Made by a program: the position numbers and the translations under genes
Notes under the pieces: generated by a model
What the model saw: the letters and a program-made list of their open reading frames with translations, nothing else
What the model was told of the DNA's origin: nothing
The model's database searches: none
In this document: piece after piece, positions 34,327 to 42,815 of the stretch
How positions within the stretch are numbered: position 1 is the stretch's first letter
Layout: each line of letters opens with the position of its first letter
Assembly: GCF_036226365.1 (NCBI RefSeq)
Contig: NZ_CP108462.1
Location: 7,348,501-7,412,500 of the forward strand
Direction of reading: 5' to 3'
From: Streptomyces sp. NBC_01262
GTDB taxonomy: Bacteria; Actinomycetota; Actinomycetes; Streptomycetales; Streptomycetaceae
Length of the DNA: 64,000 nt

Positions 34327-35460
34327 TTACTTCGCGACCGCTGCGGCGAGCTTCGACAGGGGCTCGGCGAGCGAGTTCACCGCGTCGGACAGCTTCTTCT
34401 GCTGCGTCTTGTCGACGGTGTCGTACGAGACCCAGCCGTCGCCCTTGCGGTAGGTGTCGAGCAGCTTCTTGATCGACGCGAACTGCTTGTCCAGCTCCGT
34501 CACCAGCGCCGGGTCGTTCTCGGCGGCGACCGTCTTCAGCAGCTCGTACGCCTTCTCGGCGCCCTCGACGTTGGCGTAGAAGTCCGACAGGTCGGTGTGG
34601 CTGTAGCGGTCCTCCTCACCGGTGACCTTGCCCGTGGCGACCTCGTCCAGCAGCTCCTTGGCGCCGTTGGCCATGCTGGTCGCGGTGATCTCGGCCTTGC
34701 CGACCCGCTTCTGCCAGTCCTCCAGGTCGGTGACGAGCTGGGCGGCGAGCGTCTTGTCGGTGGCGGTGATCTTCTTGTCCTGCCAGAGCGACTTCTCCAG
34801 CCGGTGCCAGCCGGTCCACTTCTGGCCCGGGTCCAGGCCGTCCGCGCGGGTGTCGGTCAGCGGGTCGATGTCGCCGAAGGACTCGGCCACCGGCTCGGTG
34901 CGCTCCCAGCCGACCCGCGAGGGTGCGAACTCGGCCTTGGCGGCCTCGATGTCGCCCGCCTCGATCGAGGCGGCGAACTTCTTCACCAGCGGGATCGTCG
35001 CGTCCGCCTCCGCCTGGACCCACTTGCGGTACGCCGCCACGGCGGCGTCCAGGCGCGGGTCGGTCTTCACCGCGCCCTTGCCGGTGACGGTGATCTTCTG
35101 GCGGATGCCGTCGCCCTTCATACCGGGCTTGCAGGCGATCTCGTACGAACCGGCCTTGATCTCGGCGGTGATGGTGGCCTTGGTGCCCGGGCCGATGTTC
35201 TCCCGCTCGGTGACGATCTTGTCGCTCGGGGTGTAGACGTAGACCTCGGTGACCTTCGAGCCCTTGTTCTGCGCGGATATCGTGATCTTGCCCGCGGCGA
35301 AGGTGGTCTTGGACACCTCGCACTTGCTGTCGGTGGAGATCACCGTCACCGCGTTCGAGCCGGTCGCGTCCGCGTCGGCCTTCTCTGCGCAACCGGTGAC
35401 GGCTGTGACGGCGACGGCGATTCCTGCGGCGGTCACTGCTGACATACGGACGGCGGGCAT
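34327..35460 (-). CDS. efeO: Iron-binding lipoprotein EfeO (cupredoxin plus M75 domain)
   Basis: The 377 residues start with a lipoprotein signal (lipobox VTGC, Cys about 24). Then come a cupredoxin-like domain (about 30-130) with Cys in DSKCEVSKTTF and YEIACKPGMKG, and an imelysin/M75 domain (about 140-377) with the metal motif HRLEKSLW (HxxE). It probably captures iron at the cell surface for EfeU. It is the first gene of the operon, and an iron box lies 50-68 bases upstream. Confidence 0.95.
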   Translation of the reverse strand: MPAVRMSAVTAAGIAVAVTAVTGCAEKADADATGSNAVTVISTDSKCEVSKTTFAAGKITISAQNKGSKVTEVYVYTPSDKIVTERENIGPGTKATITAEIKAGSYEIACKPGMKGDGIRQKITVTGKGAVKTDPRLDAAVAAYRKWVQAEADATIPLVKKFAASIEAGDIEAAKAEFAPSRVGWERTEPVAESFGDIDPLTDTRADGLDPGQKWTGWHRLEKSLWQDKKITATDKTLAAQLVTDLEDWQKRVGKAEITATSMANGAKELLDEVATGKVTGEEDRYSHTDLSDFYANVEGAEKAYELLKTVAAENDPALVTELDKQFASIKKLLDTYRKGDGWVSYDTVDKTQQKKLSDAVNSLAEPLSKLAAAVAK

Positions 35461-35491
35461 GCGGGCGCTCCTGGGGCTGCTCAGACAGATG

Positions 35492-35521
35492 AGGGCAGCC
35501 TTCCCTTGGGAAGGCTGCCCT
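35492..35521. repeat. 30-bp palindrome in the efeO leader
   Basis: Two perfect 14-bp arms (AGGGCAGCCTTCCC and its complement) flank TT. It starts 32 bp upstream of the efeO start and overlaps the iron box at 35510-35528. It could be a leader hairpin in efeO RNA or a doubled iron-repressor half-site, since the AGGGCAGCC parts resemble iron-box halves. Confidence 0.75.
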
Positions 35522-35528
35522 AACCTAC
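35510..35528 (-). promoter_or_regulatory. DmdR/IdeR-type iron box upstream of efeO
   Basis: The minus strand reads GTAGGTTAGGGCAGCCTTC, matching 13 of 19 positions of TTAGGTTAGGCTAACCTAA with a perfect left half. It suits iron repression of the whole efeOBU operon. A further half-site, GTTAGGAC, is about 20 bases upstream. Confidence 0.7.
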
Positions 35529-35563
35529 ACGAGGCTTGTCCTAACCCGACATAGCGGGTCGAG

Positions 35564-36412
35564 TCACGGCAAGGTCAAGATCTCCGCACCGGTGTCGGTG
35601 ACGACCAGTGTGTGCTCGAACTGCGCCGTCCGCTTGCGGTCCTTGGTGACCACGGTCCAGCCGTCGTCCCACATGTCGTACTCGTGCGTGCCCAGGGTCA
35701 GCATCGGCTCGATCGTGAAGGTCATGCCCGGCCTGATCACGGTGGTCGCGCGCGGGTCGTCGTAGTGCGGCACGATCAGCCCGGAGTGGAACGAGGTGTT
35801 GATGCCATGCCCGGTGAAGTCCCGTACGACGCCGTAGTTGAAGCGCTTGGCGTACGACTCGATGACCCGGCCGATCACATTGATCTGCCGGCCCGGCTTC
35901 ACCGCCCTGATCGACCGCTCCAGTGACTCGCGGGTGCGCTCCACGAGCAGCCTCGACTCCTCGTCGACCTCGCCGACCAGGTAGGTGGCGTTGGTGTCGC
36001 CGTGCACCCCGTGGATGTACGCCGTCACATCGAGGTTGACGATGTCCCCGTCCCGCAGCTCGGTGGAGTCCGGGATCCCGTGGCAGATCACCTCGTTGAT
36101 CGACGCGCACAGCGACTTCGGGAAGCCGCGATAGCCCAGATCCGACGGATAGGCCTTGTGGTCGACCATGTACTCGTGCGCGATCCGGTCCAGCTCGTCC
36201 GTCGTCACCCCCGGCGCGATGGCCTTCGCCGCCTCCTCCATCGCCCGCGCGGCGATCCTGGACGCGATCCGCATCCGCTCCACCGTGTCGTCGTCCTGCA
36301 CCTCCGGCCCGGTGTACGGGGTCGGGGCCGGCCGGCCCACGTACTCGGGGCGGGGGATCGAGGCGGGAACCGGTCGGGTCGGCGAGAGCTTTCCGGGCAC
36401 GAGGACAGACAT
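35564..36412 (-). CDS. map: Type I methionine aminopeptidase
   Basis: The 282 residues hold the five metal ligands of MetAP: Asp in VNLDVTAY, Asp in HGDTNATY, His in GHGINTSFH, Glu in FTIEPML, and Glu in AQFEHTLVV. The N terminus (SVLVPGKLSPTRPVP followed by IPRPEYVGR) is the linker-bearing type seen in actinobacterial MAP-c enzymes. It removes the start methionine from new proteins. Its start, ATG at 36412, is divergent from the small gene at 36464. It is separate from the iron genes upstream. Confidence 0.96.
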   Translation of the reverse strand: MSVLVPGKLSPTRPVPASIPRPEYVGRPAPTPYTGPEVQDDDTVERMRIASRIAARAMEEAAKAIAPGVTTDELDRIAHEYMVDHKAYPSDLGYRGFPKSLCASINEVICHGIPDSTELRDGDIVNLDVTAYIHGVHGDTNATYLVGEVDEESRLLVERTRESLERSIRAVKPGRQINVIGRVIESYAKRFNYGVVRDFTGHGINTSFHSGLIVPHYDDPRATTVIRPGMTFTIEPMLTLGTHEYDMWDDGWTVVTKDRKRTAQFEHTLVVTDTGAEILTLP

Positions 36413-36463
36413 GTCACGGAGTCTATCGGCGTGTACCGGCCGCCCGTCGGGCACCATGAACCC

Positions 36464-36706
36464 ATGGCGCTCTTCAAGCGAGTACGGAAACCGGCCGGCA
36501 AGCCCGGCGAGTGGTACTACTGCCTGGAGCACAAAAAGGTCGAAGAAGGCCCCGAGTGCCCGGCCAAGGACCGCTTCGGCCCCTACTCGACCCGGGCCGA
36601 GGCCGAACACGCCATGGAGACCGCCGCCTCCCGCAACCTGCAGTGGGAGAAGGACCCCCGCTGGCACGACGCGCCGCAGGGCGGCGAGGACCCGGACCAG
36701 TCCTAG
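36464..36706 (+). CDS. Small conserved actinobacterial protein of unknown function
   Basis: These 80 residues (MALFKRVRKPAGKPGEWYYC at the start) are hydrophilic, with two Cys, CLEHKKVEEGPECPAKDRF, and a YSTRAEAEHAMETA helix that recalls a short SPOR-like unit. I do not recognise a function. It is divergent from map, 51 bp away, and ends with repeated CAGTCCTAG-like bases just before the convergent MFS gene. Coding bias at third positions supports a real gene. Confidence 0.75.
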   Translation: MALFKRVRKPAGKPGEWYYCLEHKKVEEGPECPAKDRFGPYSTRAEAEHAMETAASRNLQWEKDPRWHDAPQGGEDPDQS

Positions 36707-36724
36707 GCCGGTCCTAGACCAGTC

Positions 36725-37996
36725 CTAGGCCACGGCCTTCTCCCGCTCACGGGCCCGCACCGCGTGCTCGTTGGTCCGGGCGTCGTACGCCCACAGCCTC
36801 GGCAGCGAGGCCGCCAGCAGCCCCACCGCCGCGACGCACGACAGCCCGCCCGTCCACACCGCCGCCCGTACGCCGATCAGCGCGCCCATTCCGCCGGCCC
36901 GGATCTGGCCCGCCTGCGGGCCGACGGTGAAGGCCAGCACGCCGATGCCGGCGAGGCGGCCCCGGAACTCGTCCGGGATGGTCTGGTTCCACATCGTGAT
37001 GCGGAACATGGACGTGACCATGTCGATGCCGCCCGCCAGGAGCAGCAGGAGGAGCACCAGCCACACCTGCCGCACCAGTCCGGCCGCTGTGATCGTCAGC
37101 CCGAAGAGCGCCGCGGCCGCGATCATCGCCCGCCCGTGGTGGTGCACCCGTGACGCCCAGCCGCTCGTCAGGCTCACCAGCAGCGCCCCGGCCGGGAAGG
37201 CCCCGTACATCAGGCCGAGTGCCCACGGGGCGCCCAACTCGTCCGCCAGGAACGGGAACAGGGCGATGGGGAACGCCAGCACCGTCGCCGAGAGGTCGAT
37301 CGCGATGGTGCCGAGGAGTTCCTTTCGGCTCCACGCGTAGCGCGCGCCTTCGGCCAGCGCGCGCAGCGACGGCTTTTCGGCGTCATGCGCAGGCGGCGAG
37401 GGGCGCATCGCCAGAAGAAGGGCGACGGACACCACGAAGGTCACGATGTTGATCGCGTACGCACACTCCAGGCCCGCGTAGGCGATCAGCACGCCCGCCA
37501 GCGACGGCCCCGCGACGCCGCCCAGTTGCCACATGACGCCCATCAGAGCGGCGGCCGCCGTGAGCTGGTCGTGCGGCACGATGCGCGGCACGATCGAGTC
37601 CTGCGGCGGGCGCTGCAGTCCGCTCAGCGAGCTGTTCAGCGCTGCGAGGACGAACAGCGGCCAGACCATCGGGTGCGGGAGCAGGGCGTTGGTCAGCATC
37701 AGCGCGGCCAGCAGGCCCTTGCCGGTCTCGGTGAGCACCAGCAGCTTCCGGCGGTCGAACGAGTCCGCCAGCGCGCCCCCGTACAGCCCGAACACGATCA
37801 GCGGGACCAGCTCGACCAGCCCGATCGACCCGACGGCCAGCGGTGAGCCGGTCAGCTCCTTCATCTGCACGGGCACGGCGACGAAGGCGAGGAAGTTCCC
37901 GAAAGTCGTCACCGCACCGGACAGCCAGAGCAGCCGGAAATCGCGCGAGGAGCGCCAGGGCGCGAGGTCGGGGAGGAGCCGGGTGAGTCGGGACAC
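36725..37996 (-). CDS. MFS exporter, first of two close paralogues (EntS-like)
   Basis: The 423 residues have about twelve helices and open PDLAPWRSSRDFRLLWLSG. The loop 2-3 motif is GGALADSFDRRKLLVLTE, and MWNQTIPDEFRGRLAGI is in the second half, as in the EntS-type enterobactin exporter branch. It is very like the protein at 39446-40714, including 39 identical bases near both 5' ends (37941-37979 and 40659-40697). It lies head to head with the TrmB/LuxR regulator gene, which likely controls it. GTG start. Substrate unknown. Confidence 0.88.
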   Translation of the reverse strand: MSRLTRLLPDLAPWRSSRDFRLLWLSGAVTTFGNFLAFVAVPVQMKELTGSPLAVGSIGLVELVPLIVFGLYGGALADSFDRRKLLVLTETGKGLLAALMLTNALLPHPMVWPLFVLAALNSSLSGLQRPPQDSIVPRIVPHDQLTAAAALMGVMWQLGGVAGPSLAGVLIAYAGLECAYAINIVTFVVSVALLLAMRPSPPAHDAEKPSLRALAEGARYAWSRKELLGTIAIDLSATVLAFPIALFPFLADELGAPWALGLMYGAFPAGALLVSLTSGWASRVHHHGRAMIAAAALFGLTITAAGLVRQVWLVLLLLLLAGGIDMVTSMFRITMWNQTIPDEFRGRLAGIGVLAFTVGPQAGQIRAGGMGALIGVRAAVWTGGLSCVAAVGLLAASLPRLWAYDARTNEHAVRAREREKAVA

Positions 37997-38060
37997 AAAC
38001 GACGATCCTCTGCCGCGCGCGGTGGCCGGGTCAAACGGATTTTCCCGTGCCCCGCGTCAT

Positions 38061-38075
38061 GGCAACCGCTTTCCG
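38061..38075. promoter_or_regulatory. GGCAACCGSTTTYCG motif upstream of first MFS paralogue
   Basis: GGCAACCGCTTTCCG lies 65 bp upstream of the MFS start and between it and the regulator gene. Nearly the same 15 bases (GGCAACCGGTTTTCG) occur upstream of the second paralogue at 40747-40761. Shared, oriented copies suggest a regulator site or a duplicated promoter. Confidence 0.5.
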
Positions 38076-38150
38076 AAAATACCCCGCCTGTGTTCGAAAG
38101 TGGTGCTCATAATCGAATGTTGTTCGGGGTTATGTGATCGGGGAAGTGCA

Positions 38151-39146
38151 TTGTTGGAACCACTGGGTCTTGATCCGCATGCCGAGTCCGTGTACCGGGC
38201 GATGCTCGCGCACCCCGGCGAGGACATCGAACGGCTGGCGGGGCGATTGCGGTGCACGCAGGACGAGATCCGCGAGAGCCTGCACCGGCTGGCCGTGCTC
38301 GCGATGGTCCAGCCATCGGAGTTATCCGGGAGCGGTTTCCAGGCCGTCGGACCGGAGACCGCGATGGAGCTGCTGCTGGCCCGCCAGCACGCCGAGCTCG
38401 CCACCCAGCGGCTGAACGTCGAGGCCTCGCGCGCGGCCGCCGCCCAGCTCATCGCGGACTTCTCCGCGCTGCGCCCGCGCGCGCTCGACTCCGAGGCGGA
38501 GCACCTGATCGGGCTGTCCGCGATCCGGGAACGTATCGCGATCCTCGCCAAGGGCGCCGAACTGGAGGTCATGACCCTGGCCCCCGGCGGCGCCCAGCCC
38601 GCCGACGCCCTCGCGGCGAGCCGGGCCCCCAACGTGGACCTGTTCGAGCGGGGTCTGCGCACCCGCGCCGTCTACATGGACAGCGCCCGCAGGCACCAGC
38701 CCACCCTGGACCACCTGACCTGGCTGGAGAGCCAGGGCGAGCGGGTGCGTACCGCCCCGACCCTGCCCATCCGGATGATCATCTTCGACCGGCGGATGGC
38801 CGTCCTCCCCGCCGACACCGGGGACGACCACTCCGGCGCCGTCGTCGTCCGGGGCGAGGGGACCGTCGCCGCGCTCTGCGCGCTCTTCGAGAACATCTGG
38901 GAGTCCGCCACCCCGCTGGACGCGGTCTCCCCCTCCGCGCCCCGCGGCATGCCCCGCCAGGAGGCCGAGGTCCTGCGCCTGCTCGCCCAGGGCCTCACCG
39001 ACGAGAACATCGCCAAACGCCTCGGCGTCTCCCCGCGCACCGCCCGCCGCATCGCCGCCGACCTCATGCAACGCCTCGACGCCCGCAGCCGCTTCGAGGC
39101 CGGCGTCCACGCCGTACAGGACGGCTGGCTCCCCCCGACCCGCTAG
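38151..39146 (+). CDS. TrmB-like/LuxR-type transcriptional regulator
   Basis: The 331 residues combine an N-terminal winged helix of the TrmB kind (VYRAMLAHPGEDIERLAGRL, about 10-70), a coiled segment (LARQHAELATQRLNVEASRA), a central PLD-like or phospholipase-fold domain (about 120-255), and a C-terminal LuxR HTH (EAEVLRLLAQGLTDENIAKR, about 270-325). The start is TTG with GGGGAAG six bases upstream. This class is common in Streptomyces, often next to its target. Its position between two paralogous MFS genes suggests it controls them. The signal is unknown. Confidence 0.87.
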   Translation: MLEPLGLDPHAESVYRAMLAHPGEDIERLAGRLRCTQDEIRESLHRLAVLAMVQPSELSGSGFQAVGPETAMELLLARQHAELATQRLNVEASRAAAAQLIADFSALRPRALDSEAEHLIGLSAIRERIAILAKGAELEVMTLAPGGAQPADALAASRAPNVDLFERGLRTRAVYMDSARRHQPTLDHLTWLESQGERVRTAPTLPIRMIIFDRRMAVLPADTGDDHSGAVVVRGEGTVAALCALFENIWESATPLDAVSPSAPRGMPRQEAEVLRLLAQGLTDENIAKRLGVSPRTARRIAADLMQRLDARSRFEAGVHAVQDGWLPPTR

Positions 39147-39149
39147 CGC

Positions 39150-39398
39150 CTACCCCTCGTCCGTGTCCGGGTCCTTCGGGGGCTGCCGGCGCGCGAACAG
39201 GGTCGTACCGGCGACCACCAGCCCGATGGCCGCCACCTTGCCCGCCTGGTAGTAGACCTGGGCCGAGCCGCCGGACGGGCGGAGGAAGAGCCACAGCGCC
39301 ACGGCGACGCCGATCACGACGAGAACGGCGCCCCCGACCGGACCCAGCTCCGTCCACCAGGGGCCCGTCGTGTGACGTGACGGTTCGTCATCAGCCAT
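39150..39398 (-). CDS. Small membrane protein of unknown function
   Basis: The 82 residues begin MADDEPSRHTTGPWW and contain two hydrophobic helices (GGAVLVVIGVAVALWLFL and AGKVAAIGLVVAGTTLFA) followed by a charged tail. I do not recognise it. Its stop is four bases from the stop of the convergent regulator gene. It is 47 bp downstream of the second MFS paralogue gene and may share its transcript. Confidence 0.7.
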   Translation of the reverse strand: MADDEPSRHTTGPWWTELGPVGGAVLVVIGVAVALWLFLRPSGGSAQVYYQAGKVAAIGLVVAGTTLFARRQPPKDPDTDEG

Positions 39399-39445
39399 GG
39401 GGTGTCTCCTTGTTGCGCGTTCGGGACGGTCCGGCGCCGGACACG

Positions 39446-40714
39446 CTAGCGCGCCCCGGCCGACTCGCGCAGCGCCCGCGCGTGCTCGTCGGTGCGGGCG
39501 TCGTACGACATCAGCTTCGGCAGACCGCCCGCCAGCAGCCCGACCGCCGCGATGCACGCGAGGCCGCCGGACCACACGGAGACCCGCACCCCGGTCAGGG
39601 CCGCCATGCCGCCCGCCCGGACCTGGCCGAGGGTGGGGCCGACGGAGAAGGACAGCAGCTCGATGCCGGCCAGGCGGCCGCGCAGTTCGTCGGGGATGGT
39701 CTGGTTCCAGATGGTGGAGCGGAAGATGCCGCTGATCATGTCGCAGCCCCCGGCCACGGCCAGGAAGAACAGCACGAGCCATACGTTGTCCATCCACCCG
39801 GCCACGGCCATCGCCGCGCCCCAGGCCAGCGCCGCGTAGACGATCATCCGCCCGTGCCGGTGGACGCGGGAGGACCAGCCGCTGGTCAGGCTCACCGTCA
39901 GCGAGCCGACGGTGCCGGCCGCGTACATCAGGCCGAGCGACCAGGGGGCCTTCAGGTCGTCCGCGAGGAAGGGGAAGACAGCGGTCGGGAAGGCGAAGAA
40001 CATCGCGGCCAGGTCGATGACATACGTCCCGAGCAATTCCTTGCGGCTCCAGGCGTAGCGCCCGCCCTCCCAGATGCTGCGCAGCGACGGCTTGGCCGCG
40101 TCGTGTGCGGCGGGGGAGGGGCGCAGCCCGAGGCCGAGCCCGACCGATATCGCGAACGACACCGCGTCCAGCGCGTACGCCCACTCCAGCCCGGCGAAGG
40201 CGATCAGGACGCCCGCCAGCGACGGCCCGGCGATCGCCCCGACCTGCCAGCGCACCGCGTTGAGCGCGGCGGCGGCGCTGAGCTGCTCGTGCGGCACGAC
40301 ACGCGGCACGATCGCGTCCAGCGCGGGCCGCTGCAGCCCGGTCAGGGCGCTGGTGAGGGCGGCGACGACATACAGCGGCCACACCGCCGGGTGCGGGACG
40401 AGGGTGTTGGCCAGCAGGAGCAGCGACAGAAGACCGAGGGCGACCTCCGTGTAGACGATCAGCTTCCGGCGGTCCACGGAGTCCGCGAGCGCTCCCCCGT
40501 AGAGCCCGAACACGATCAGCGGGACCAGCTCGACCAGCCCGATCGCGCCGACGGCGAGAGTCGAGCCGGTCAGCTCCTTGATCTGCACGGGCACGGCGAC
40601 ATAGGTCAGAAAGCTGCCGAAGACCGTCACGACCCCGGCCAGCCACATCAGCCTGAAGTCGCGCGAGGAGCGCCAGGGCGCGAGGTCGGGGAGGAGCTGG
40701 GAGAGTCGGGCCAC
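39446..40714 (-). CDS. MFS exporter, second of two close paralogues (EntS-like)
   Basis: This 422-residue protein parallels the one at 36725 along its full length: PDLAPWRSSRDFRLMWLAG, GGALADSVDRRKLIVYTE, IWNQTIPDELRGRLAGI, and the same tail layout. GTG start. The two genes must descend from a duplication that now brackets the regulator and a small membrane protein. Substrate is unknown; differences lie mostly in membrane helices, so substrates could have diverged. A GGCAACCGGTTTTCG motif lies 33 bp upstream. Confidence 0.88.
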   Translation of the reverse strand: MARLSQLLPDLAPWRSSRDFRLMWLAGVVTVFGSFLTYVAVPVQIKELTGSTLAVGAIGLVELVPLIVFGLYGGALADSVDRRKLIVYTEVALGLLSLLLLANTLVPHPAVWPLYVVAALTSALTGLQRPALDAIVPRVVPHEQLSAAAALNAVRWQVGAIAGPSLAGVLIAFAGLEWAYALDAVSFAISVGLGLGLRPSPAAHDAAKPSLRSIWEGGRYAWSRKELLGTYVIDLAAMFFAFPTAVFPFLADDLKAPWSLGLMYAAGTVGSLTVSLTSGWSSRVHRHGRMIVYAALAWGAAMAVAGWMDNVWLVLFFLAVAGGCDMISGIFRSTIWNQTIPDELRGRLAGIELLSFSVGPTLGQVRAGGMAALTGVRVSVWSGGLACIAAVGLLAGGLPKLMSYDARTDEHARALRESAGAR

Positions 40715-40746
40715 GTCTGGTGATGCTGCGCTGCGGGGTTGCTCAC

Positions 40747-40761
40747 GGCAACCGGTTTTCG
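40747..40761. promoter_or_regulatory. GGCAACCGSTTTYCG motif upstream of second MFS paralogue
   Basis: GGCAACCGGTTTTCG matches the motif at 38061-38075 in 13 of 15 bases, in the same orientation relative to its MFS gene, but 33 bp instead of 65 bp from the start. It contains the palindrome AACCGGTT. Confidence 0.5.
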
Positions 40762-40821
40762 GGGGTGCCGGAGCGGTGACCGTGAACGTTCGTCGGGTTG
40801 CGCAGCCCGACGGCTGCGCTT

Positions 40822-40893
40822 CGTCCTCAATCGCCGGACTGGGGGTACCCCCTCTGGGGGAGCTGAATTCAGCCCGTCCGGCGATTGAGGACG
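40822..40893 (-). terminator. Long inverted repeat after the DapA-like gene
   Basis: Two perfect 18-bp arms (CGTCCTCAATCGCCGGAC and its complement) enclose 36 bases that contain two smaller palindromes, GGGGGTACCCCC and GCTGAATTCAGC. The arms resemble an intergenic repeat family common in Streptomyces genomes. It lies 46 bp past the DapA-like stop, so it may end that transcript, or it may be a mobile repeat. Confidence 0.7.
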
Positions 40894-40938
40894 GAACCGG
40901 CCACCCGTAGGACCCGGTGAACCAGGCCGGTCACCGGC

Positions 40939-41877
40939 CTAGAGCAGCCCCGCCGCCGTCAGCAGGCCCCGTACGTGCTTGACCGCGGTGTCGTCCAGCG
41001 GCAGTTGCGGGGCGGCGGTCGCCGGGCAGTCGATCACGCCGAGCAGATGCAGGGCCGCCTTGAAGGCTCCGAGCGCGGAGGAGCTGCGGCTCATCAGGGC
41101 CTCGTCGCCCGCGTCGATGATCGAGAAGAGCGCGGCGAGCCGGTCCTGCTCGGCGGCGGCCTCGCGCCAGCGGCCGGCGCGGGCGTGCTCGTAGAGGCGT
41201 ACGTAGCCATGCGGATCGACATTGCCCAGGCCCGGGACGACGCCGTGGGCACCGGCCAGCAGGGCTCCGTCCACGGCGAGTTCGGAACCGGTGAGGACGG
41301 CGAAGGAGTCGCCCAGACCCCGCCGGCGCAGCTCGACCAGCAGCCGGCGCAGCGGTCCGTCGGCGCCGCTGCTGTCCTTCAGACCGGCCAGCGTGCCGTC
41401 CTCGGCGAGGGCCAGGACGGTGGCGGCGGGCAGCTTGGTGTGGACGGCGGAGGGGATGTCGTACGCGAAGACCGGCAGCCCGGCGCCCTCGCGGAGGCGG
41501 CGGAAGTGGTCGGCGATCTCGGCGGGGTGCGTCGCCGTGTAGAACGGCGCCGTCGCCACGATCCCGTCCGCCCCGGCCCCGGCGGCCGCCCGCGCGTGGT
41601 CCAGCACCCGGGCCGTCGTCATATCGATGGCGCCCGCCAGCACCGGCACCCGGCCGTCCACCGCCTCCACGACCGTGGCCAGGGCGGTACGCCGCTGCGC
41701 GTCGGAGAGATAGGCCGCCTCGCCACTGGAACCGAGGGCGAACACGCCATGGGCGCCGGCCCCGATGACATGCTCGGCCAGCCGCCCGAGGGAGGCGGTG
41801 TCCACGTCGCCGGCGGGGGTCAGGGGGGTGCACAGCGGCGGTACGACGCCGCGGAGGGTGATGGTGGGGGCGCGCAT
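40939..41877 (-). CDS. Dihydrodipicolinate synthase/N-acetylneuraminate lyase family aldolase
   Basis: The 312 residues make a DapA-type TIM barrel. GVVPPLCTPLTPAGDVD opens it, GSSGEAAYLSDAQR carries the substrate carboxylate loop (GSxGE), FAYDIPS holds the catalytic Tyr, and LAGLKDSSG holds the Schiff-base Lys (about 165). In the family GTTGE marks true DapA; GSSGE is more usual in other aldolases, such as those for sugar acids or hydroxyproline breakdown. The real reaction is unknown. It is divergent from the F420 reductase gene. Confidence 0.85.
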   Translation of the reverse strand: MRAPTITLRGVVPPLCTPLTPAGDVDTASLGRLAEHVIGAGAHGVFALGSSGEAAYLSDAQRRTALATVVEAVDGRVPVLAGAIDMTTARVLDHARAAAGAGADGIVATAPFYTATHPAEIADHFRRLREGAGLPVFAYDIPSAVHTKLPAATVLALAEDGTLAGLKDSSGADGPLRRLLVELRRRGLGDSFAVLTGSELAVDGALLAGAHGVVPGLGNVDPHGYVRLYEHARAGRWREAAAEQDRLAALFSIIDAGDEALMSRSSSALGAFKAALHLLGVIDCPATAAPQLPLDDTAVKHVRGLLTAAGLL

Positions 41878-42027
41878 GAGGTCAGGGTAGGCGCGGGGTG
41901 CGCGGGTGCGGGGCCGCCGCGCGTCGGCCGGGCGGGTGGTTGCGGCCGCGTTCGCGCGGTGCGGCGAGGGCAGCGTCACACGCCCTCCGGGTGCCGGATT
42001 CGGCCGGTGGCCTGGCAGGATCTCGCT

Positions 42028-42753
42028 ATGACTACTGCTGACTCCTCCACCGAGACCCCCGCCGCGCCGGCCAAGGCCCCGGCCAAGGACCCCTGGGACC
42101 TGCCCGACGTATCCGGCCTGGTGGTCGGCGTACTGGGCGGCACCGGCCCGCAGGGCCGTGGGCTCGCGTACCGGCTGGCCAGGGCGGGCCAGAAGGTGAT
42201 CATCGGCTCGCGCGCGGCCGACCGGGCGCAGGCGACGGCGGACGAGCTGGGCCTGGGCGTGGAGGGCGCGGACAACGCGGAGTGCGCGCGGCGCAGCGAC
42301 ATCGTGATCGTCGCGGTGCCGTGGGACGGGCACGCCAAGACCCTGGAGTCGCTGCGCGAGGAGCTCGCCGGGAAGCTGGTCGTGGACTGCGTCAACCCGC
42401 TCGGCTTCGACAAGAAGGGCGCGTACGCCCTCAAGGTCGAGGAGGGCAGCGCCGCCGAACAGGCCGCCGCGCTGCTCCCCGACTCGCGGGTCACCGCCGC
42501 CTTCCACCACCTGTCCGCCGTGACCCTTGAGGACCCGGCCGTCGAGGAGATCAACACCGACGTCCTCGTCCTCGGCGAGACCCGCGCCGACACCGACACC
42601 GTCCAGGCCCTCGCCAACCGCATCCCCGGCATCCGCGGCGTCTTCGCCGGCCGCCTGCGCGGCGCCCACCAGGTCGAGGCGCTGGTCGCCAACCTGATCT
42701 CCGTCAACCGCCGCTACAAGGCCCACGCCGGGCTGCGCGTCACCGACCTCTAG
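42028..42753 (+). CDS. npdG: NADPH-dependent F420 reductase
   Basis: The 241 residues have the NADP fold GVLGGTGPQGRGLAYRLARAG with a following GSRAADRA that reads the 2'-phosphate. VAVPWDGHAKTL, DCVNPLGFDKKG and AFHHLSAVTL are characteristic of Fno/NpdG enzymes, which pass hydride between NADPH and coenzyme F420. A 25-residue Pro/Ala-rich N-terminal extension precedes the fold. It may supply reduced F420 for secondary metabolism or nitroreductases. The small membrane gene follows 62 bp later. Confidence 0.9.
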   Translation: MTTADSSTETPAAPAKAPAKDPWDLPDVSGLVVGVLGGTGPQGRGLAYRLARAGQKVIIGSRAADRAQATADELGLGVEGADNAECARRSDIVIVAVPWDGHAKTLESLREELAGKLVVDCVNPLGFDKKGAYALKVEEGSAAEQAAALLPDSRVTAAFHHLSAVTLEDPAVEEINTDVLVLGETRADTDTVQALANRIPGIRGVFAGRLRGAHQVEALVANLISVNRRYKAHAGLRVTDL

Positions 42754-42815
42754 CGAGCCCCGGGCATGGGGGAGAATGGCCCGGTCCGTACGTCATCCGA
42801 CAGGAGCCGCCCCCC

